Positions 58,054 through 64,000 of a stretch of DNA of 64,000 bases are shown here, in pieces. Origin of the DNA: Nemertoderma westbladi (lineage: Eukaryota > Xenacoelomorpha > Nemertodermatida > Nemertodermatidae). The stretch covers positions 17,690 to 81,689 of the forward strand of contig JAUCBJ010008029.1 in assembly GCA_032718475.1 (NCBI GenBank), given 5' to 3'. Numbering within the stretch: the first letter of the stretch is position 1; every line of letters starts with the position of its first letter. Under the pieces are notes generated by a model. That model saw only the letters and a list, made by a program, of their open reading frames with translations, did no database searches and was not told the DNA's origin. The translations under genes and the position numbers were made by a program.

Positions 58054-58982
58054 TGTTGTCGCGTTTCAGCAACTGATAGTAGCTTTAGAGAAGCGTTTCG
58101 GCAAATCATAGTCGCATTTCGGCAACATGGTAATAAGGTGGCATTTTGGCAACTCATAGTTTCATTTTGGCAACTCATAGTTGTATTTCGGCAACTGTTA
58201 ACATGATGCGCTTAGGCAAACTGATAGATAGATGCGTTTTGGCAATTTGTAAACAAAGGCCAACTGGATACTGTATAGAGCCTAGAGTATAGATTATTAC
58301 CATTGCCTCATTACATTTCCCATTATTCAATTTCATTTTACTTTGGTTTACCCACGCCTACTTCAACACTACTGACTATAAATGACAACAATAAATGAAT
58401 TATTATTATTGTGATTATGTTTGATCCATAAAATCAAAGTTAGGGCTACTACTTTACACATGTTGTGGAAGTCTATATCCCCTTGTAAGCGTAATATTGT
58501 ACCGGTAAGCCTGAGTGAGCAAAATATAAAAAAAAATTATTCAAAAAATTACCAATTCAACAAAAATTAACTGAAATTAATTATTACTGAGAAGTTGTAG
58601 CTGTAAACCCCGCCCAGCAAGGTGCGCTTCGCTTTGTATTAGAAAAACTCCCCTTGGAAATTGAAAACGGGATTTGTGTTTCAGACAAACAGACTCCAGT
58701 TCCAAACGTTTACATCCACAACTTCAGCTGCGGAATATTTAAAATTAACTAACTAACTCAAACAGTTAACAACTCTGCTGTCAAAAACTATAAGTAACTT
58801 AAACTTGTCATTACAGATACAGATACCATAACTAGTTGCCGAAACGCGACTTCAGTTCGCCAACATGCAACTATGAGTTGCCGAAACACAACTATAGCAG
58901 TTGGTGAAACGTAATTGTCCATTTGCCGAAAAGCCAATTTGAGTTGCCTAAACGTGACAGTTGCCGAAACGCGACGTAACCA
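58054..58982. mobile_element. 929-bp TIR element with 9-bp target duplication
   Basis: TACGGTTGG flanks it at 58045-58053 and 58983-58991. The ends are inverted: GTCGCGTTTCAGCAACT at the left and AGTTGCCGAAACGCGAC at the right. Both subterminal regions hold about seven to nine copies of a GTTTCGGCAACTCATA-like motif in opposite orientation. There is no coding. A 9-bp duplication with repeat-rich long ends is what Mutator-like (MULE) non-autonomous elements show. Confidence 0.85.
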
Positions 58983-58991
58983 TACGGTTGG

Positions 58992-60410
58992 GGAGTCTCT
59001 GGTCTACCCGATGTAGCGAATATGTGGGGCGACCACTATATAAGGGAGTATTCAATTCTGTTATTGACTCTAAATGTGGTGTAGATGATTTTGGTTAAAT
59101 GTTTGATAATATAACATATAGTTCACATATGCGCTTCACTAATGATGAAGTGATAGATAGTATATTAAAACTGACACGGATTAAAGCAGCGGGCCCAGAT
59201 GGCGTACAAGCAGAGCATATTAAATATGCCTCTGATCAGCTGGTCTCTGTGCTATCACTGCTTTTTAGCAGTTTTAATATACATGGGTTTGTACCGGACA
59301 GTTTAGTGCAGTCTAATATTTCACCGATAGTGAAAGATAAAGCTGGCGACTGTTCAGATACTGGTAATTACCGCCCCGTAGCGGTGGCCAATATTATTTG
59401 TAAATTGTAGGAGCTAATTATATTAGGTAGATTAGAATCATTATTGGAGACCACCGCGAATCAATTTGGTTTTAAAAAGTTACTACGTACTGAACAATGT
59501 ATTTATACATTAAAAGAGATAATAAATTTTTACTTAAATCGTGATTCGAATATATATGTAGCCTTCCTCGATGCCTCGAAGGCATTTGATAATGTTAATC
59601 ACCATAATTTATTCTATAAACTTATTGATCATAAAGTTCCCATATTTCTAGTGCGTATTATAGTTTTTATGTACTCCCATCAAACTATGTGTGCAGTGTG
59701 GCATGGCTTCAAGTCGGATCCATTTTATAACGAGCTTAGCCTCAATCTTAATAGTATCGGTATAGGTTGTAGCCTAAACGGCCTGGTGGTAAATCATTTT
59801 ATTTATGCTGATGATATTCGCATAATTGCAACAAATCCGTGGGCATTGCAGAACCTATTAGATGCATGTGTTAAATTTGCTTCACAGAACTCAATGACTT
59901 TTAATACTAAGAAATCTAAATGTGTATATTTTCGTTGTAGGAGCCGTCCATTTTTTAGCTTTGCCACTGTGTTTTTAGGTAGTCATCCTTTAACTGCGGT
60001 AGATGAATTTAAATATTTAGGACACATAATCTCGTCGGACAGACTTTTGTGACGATAAAGATATTATGTCTCAAACTCGTAAATTGTACTGTCGTTCTAA
60101 TATGCTGATTAGAAAATTTAGCTATTGTAGTATGAAAGTGAAACAATATCTGTTTAATACCTATTGCTCTACTATTTACTGCTGTGCTCTTTGGTCAGAG
60201 GTGTACTTCATACAGTCTATTTTTAATAAACTATGTGTGGTCCTACATAGAGCTGTGCGATCGCTGTTTGGCATTAAATTGTATGACAGTGAGACGATAA
60301 ACAGCGCTAGCCTGATACTTGCTAATAACGACATCAGATCCATTAAAGAAATAGTGAGAAACTCTCTATGTACAGTAGTCTTCATAGAAGAGTAGACCTC
60401 CAAAGTCCTC
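58992..60410 (+). pseudogene. LINE ORF2, reverse transcriptase part
   Basis: In several frames: GLPDVANMWGDHY (58995-59040), KLTRIKAAGPDGVQAEHIKY, NISPIVKDKAGDCSDTGNYR, FGFKKLLRTEQCIYTLKEII, VAFLDASKAFDNVNHHNLFY (first catalytic Asp, near 59570), FIYADDIRIIA (YADD box, near 59802) and NTKKSKCVYF, then an RT tail to 60395. The motif normally written RQGGxLSPxLF, expected before LNSIGIGC, is missing (deletion near 59735), which alone would inactivate it. Stops lie at 59096, 59408 and 60050. A possible (ATT)n 3' tail is at 60661-60676. Confidence 0.88.
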
Positions 60411-60679
60411 CAATGAAATAGTCCTCCAATGATTCGCGCCATTTGTCGTCCATCGTCTACTATATTTGCAACATATTGTAGAATTTGTCGTGTCACCTAA
60501 GTGTAATTATTGTTTTTTTTTAGTTATATACTTTACCTGTATTTACTTAGGCCTACACACTATATAACATTATTTCAGGACCCTACATTTTTTATTATCC
60601 TGGTGCTAATTTTTACTAGTTACGTGTTTAGATATGGCACTTTTTAGCTGAATTAAAAAAAATATTATTATTAAATAAG

Positions 60680-61438
60680 TCGGACTTTCGAGATGCACTT
60701 GCAATGCGCTACAACCTGCCGATCAATGGCCTCCCAACTACATGTGTTTGCTCAGCATCCTTTACCCCTGACCATGCCCTTATTTGCAAGAAAGGCGGTT
60801 TTATCGCATTGAGACACAATGAAACGCGCGATATAATTGCCAATCTGCTTAAGGAAGTCTGTGTGGATGTTGGAGTAGTACCTAGTTTGCTACTACTGTC
60901 TGACTAGGTATTAACACCTTCCTCTGGAGTTTCTGGAAATGAAGCTCGTCTTGATGTGTCAGCAACAGGTTTTTGGAGCCGCTACTCCAAGTCATTCTTT
61001 GATGTACGGGTATTCTATCCCAATGCTGCATCCTATCTCCCATCCTCCATAGACAATTTATTAAAGAACCAAGAGGCTGAGAAGCGACGGAAATATAATG
61101 ATAGTGTACTGAATGTAGAACGTGCATCATTTACTCCTCTCGTTTTTACCTCTAGCGGTGCTGCAGGACCTGAGTGTGGCCGATTTTTAACGCATTTTGC
61201 TGGTCGTCTGGCGGAGAAGCGTGATTCCACATATTCATCGGTTGCACATTGGTTGCGATGTCGACTTTCCTTCAGCTTACTCCGTACAACTGGGCTTTGC
61301 CTTCGAGGTCACCATAGTCCTCTTTCCTATAACTCCGTGCCAGCAGAGGATCCGTGCGCGGCTTACTTCCAACCTATGCCCCTCTTTTTACTAAAGTTTA
61401 TATTAATTACTATACTATCCTATAAACTGTATACATAA
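60680..61438 (+). pseudogene. C-terminal region of the DIRS-like RT family
   Basis: Two frames: FRDALAMRYNLP, PTTCVCSASFTPDHALICKK and GGFIALRHNETRDIIANLLK, a stop at 60905, then DVSATGFWSRYSKSFFDVRV, NVERASFTPLVFTSSGAAGP and HWLRCRLSFSLLRTTGLCLR. The Cys/His pattern C-x-C-x8-H-x3-C and the FFDVRVF segment follow the RT in the same family as the minus-strand relic at 34196-37560. The RT itself is absent here. Confidence 0.7.
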
Positions 61439-62869
61439 AGTACGACAATAGAACTTGGCATTGATTTATGTGATGTTCTTTGTCATATTATAACAAGATT
61501 ATTATGTACAATATCCTACACTCTTAAAATTGGTGGTGACTGTATTATAGTTAAAGGTGAAATGTTACTAACACTAACTATTAATACTAAAATTATTATG
61601 TTAATTTCGTGCCAGATAATAAGGTTGTATTTATTGTTATTTATTTGTAGCATTTTATTGATACGCAATCATTATATATATGTATGGATAAAAAAAAAAT
61701 AAAAAATAAAAATATAATATTAGTTATAATTATTTAGTTAACAATTTTCGCTATTTAAGAAAAATATAGGACCTATGGATAAATCATGACTACTAAATTG
61801 TAAGGAATTATCAAAAGATTTGAATGGCGAAAAAATATACATAATTTATAACTAATATTAGTTATAATTAATTAGGTAATAATTTTCGCTATTTAAAAAA
61901 ATATAGGTCCAATAAAAAAGTTAAGACATTCAAAGTTGTAGAGAATCTTCAATGAACCAACCTCATCCCCACTATCCGGATTGCCACCTGAATCGCTCCA
62001 ACTGACTTCGCCATAATCCGAGTCACCTGCACCACTGTCACTCCATTGCATCACCATAGGCAAACCTCGTGGGAGCGTCTATCATTGCCTCCTAGGGTAT
62101 TTACTGCTACAACCAGCTTCCTCATCCCCAGGATGTTCATGCTCCATAATTACACATACTGTATATACAGCCATAATGCAGTAATGGACTATTAATGGAA
62201 CCGGCATATGGTACCATATAAGTAAACTATTTAAGTAAATGATCCGCAATGTTTATTTCAGAAATGTTTAATTCGGCAACGCGAATAAGAATCTACCGAA
62301 TAGAAACGAATAGAAGACCACCGGGGCTAAATGTTTTGATTATGATTTCTTTGTTCCAGAACGTTGTTACAGGGTGGGTGGGCAATTTGGTGCTAGTGAA
62401 AATTTAGACTTCATTTATTTAGTTCAAAATCATTAGAAATCTCAATTTTTTTTACTATGATATGACAATTTTACTAATAATATCACATTATATTTACCAA
62501 ATAATGGTGTCATAATATACTAAAATTATTAATTATTATGTTATTCTAAATGATATTAGCTATTGTGTAAAATAATTAAAATTAAATAAAATCAGTTTAA
62601 GTTTTGGAGATAATAGGAACGGATTTTTTTTTTTTGGGGGGGGGGGGGGGGGGTACATCATGGGATTGAGAGCTTTTACTGTTGGCCTTAACAAAAAATA
62701 ATTTATTATTAGTAATAAATTCAACAAACCAAAAAATAATAATATGGTTGGTTATTCTTTAAATCCCATTTTTTAAAGGTGAGACATGGGGGGGGGGGGG
62801 GGGGGGGGTGAGGACAGGATCCAAATCCCATCTTGGGGGATTAATATCCCGCCACAATGTTAAATTCTC
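61439..62869. other. No gene; AT-rich with G runs
   Basis: A segment with ATTTTCGCTATTTAA and AAAATATAGG occurs twice (about 61740-61770 and 61878-61912). Long G runs lie at 62636-62653 and 62788-62808. No coding or RNA feature is supported. Confidence 0.5.
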
Positions 62870-62935
62870 AATTTAGGGAAAGGAGCAGGTTTCAAAGGTA
62901 CGTATTTTAACCAAAACAATAAACTAAATACAACA
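62870..62935 (+). repeat. Isolated copy of the 71-bp unit
   Basis: TTTAGGGAAAGGAGCAGGTT then AACCAAAACAATAAACTAAA matches the array at 29059 with mismatches. It sits 33 kb from the array. Confidence 0.7.
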
Positions 62936-64000
62936 GTTTTATTTTTGAGAGTAATCAGCTGTTATTTGCGTCTAATTTCCAGCTGGAGAGGGATGAATGT
63001 TTATTGCGTCCAGTCTCCGACCCCCCCCCCCCCCCATCTGTTAGTAAAGGGTGGCGTATTTTGAGTAAATTATTTTATTCCTGTTCGCGCTTTCAGACCT
63101 TTAGCAGTTTAACCTGCCAATTTTAATTGTCCTTTTGAGTATGAATCGACCTTGCCCGTACCAATTACCTGGTTTACTGAATTTACATCCGCCGAAGCCA
63201 GTCCGAGCGCGGTGTATGACCCACGGTGTGGGAGACTGGATTCGGGTTCCGGAGGAAGTATTGCGGTGTAGGCTACTTTGTATTATTCGATTGATCACTA
63301 CTATATAATCTCTGACAACTATATTTACTTTCGGGGAGATATTAACAGTTCGTTTAGGACGTGGCGCTTTAAGTATAAAACAGAGTTATGACTTACACTA
63401 ATCACAACTAGATGGCTATGGAATCTCGTAAATAGCGTATTCTTTAGGAGATGCTTTATAAACCTTCACACTACTTCACACTAATTCACACTAATTTGCC
63501 GACCGTCACTGATTTTGATCATATATACGGAGGATTTCAACTGACACAGGTAGGGATTATGAAATAGCATTTAATTCACACAAAAACCACTATAATTTAA
63601 GTCGCAGTTGCTACCGGTAAACTCTTTCTCCGGTTACCTCAGTAATCAAGAAGATTGAGGGGGTTTACAATTATTTATCGGTAGGTATTCTCCAAATATA
63701 ACATCCATGAATATAAACAACAATTAACACAATATAAAACAGCATTAAAACAGTGTGGTGAACAGTCAGTATGTGTTCAGTCATATGAGTTGGTGTGGTG
63801 AAATATGTTAATAGATTTACGTCTTTATAACTCCAACCATCAGATGTTCTTGGGCTAAAGTATGAAACTTCCGTACTTAGTACAGAATTCTGAGATGAAT
63901 CTAATTATCAGAAAAACGATAACTAAATGTGCATGCGTCAGTTTCTCAGGTAGGTCTCTACTGGCATAACTGGGAAGATTGCTCTGATTGGCTGAAATAA
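62936..64000. other. No feature recognised
   Basis: A C run at about 63019-63034, otherwise unique-looking AT-rich DNA with short open frames lacking motifs. It could be the flank of a gene beyond the window. Confidence 0.4.

Overview
The window is eukaryotic, almost certainly from an invertebrate animal. It has spliced genes with GT-AG introns, and its only conserved host gene I recognise is hamartin (TSC1), which is absent from bacteria and plants. The rest is dominated by animal-type mobile DNA: APE-type LINEs, tRNA-derived SINEs, piggyBac elements, a Bel/Pao-like remnant and foldback elements. Frequent TAGGCCTA-type words are common in aquatic invertebrate genomes, but I cannot name the species or phylum.

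Layout. 1-4.9 kb: the last three recognisable exons of a hamartin gene on the + strand, with splice phases that agree and a poly(A) signal. 5.2-22.7 kb: one long 34/35-bp satellite array with higher-order structure, split at 9.4-13.4 kb by a LINE whose 1016-codon ORF2 is intact. 22.8-33.2 kb: a palindromic tRNA-like element with a 16-bp target-site duplication, a tRNA SINE, perfect palindromes, a 1.58-kb non-autonomous piggyBac-like element with TTAA ends, a broken LINE, a 71-bp tandem array and a 7-bp satellite. 33.3-33.6 kb: a two-exon gene for a small secreted cysteine-rich peptide. 33.8-37.6 kb: nested debris, with a piggyBac element carrying a transposase tail inserted in a decayed reverse transcriptase. 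38.0-39.1 kb: a foldback made of tandem-repeat arms. 39.6-45.5 kb: a purine-rich retroelement tract with a broken Gag-like gene (exonuclease-like fold plus CCHC knuckles), a Bel/Pao-like pol tail and two long LTR-like direct repeats. 45.5-60.6 kb: one decayed LINE cut by a giant 10.27-kb foldback element and by a 929-bp element with a 9-bp target duplication. 60.7-61.4 kb: the C-terminal part of another reverse-transcriptase family. The last 2.5 kb shows no gene.

Only two loci look like host genes: TSC1, which in animals forms the TSC complex with TSC2 and restrains mTORC1, and the small secreted peptide gene. The others are mobile elements, and their nesting gives a relative order of insertion. 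The most unusual features are the 10.27-kb foldback inside the LINE endonuclease, the exonuclease/zinc-knuckle Gag-like gene, and the secreted peptide gene. All homology calls come from recognising motifs by eye; no database search was run.
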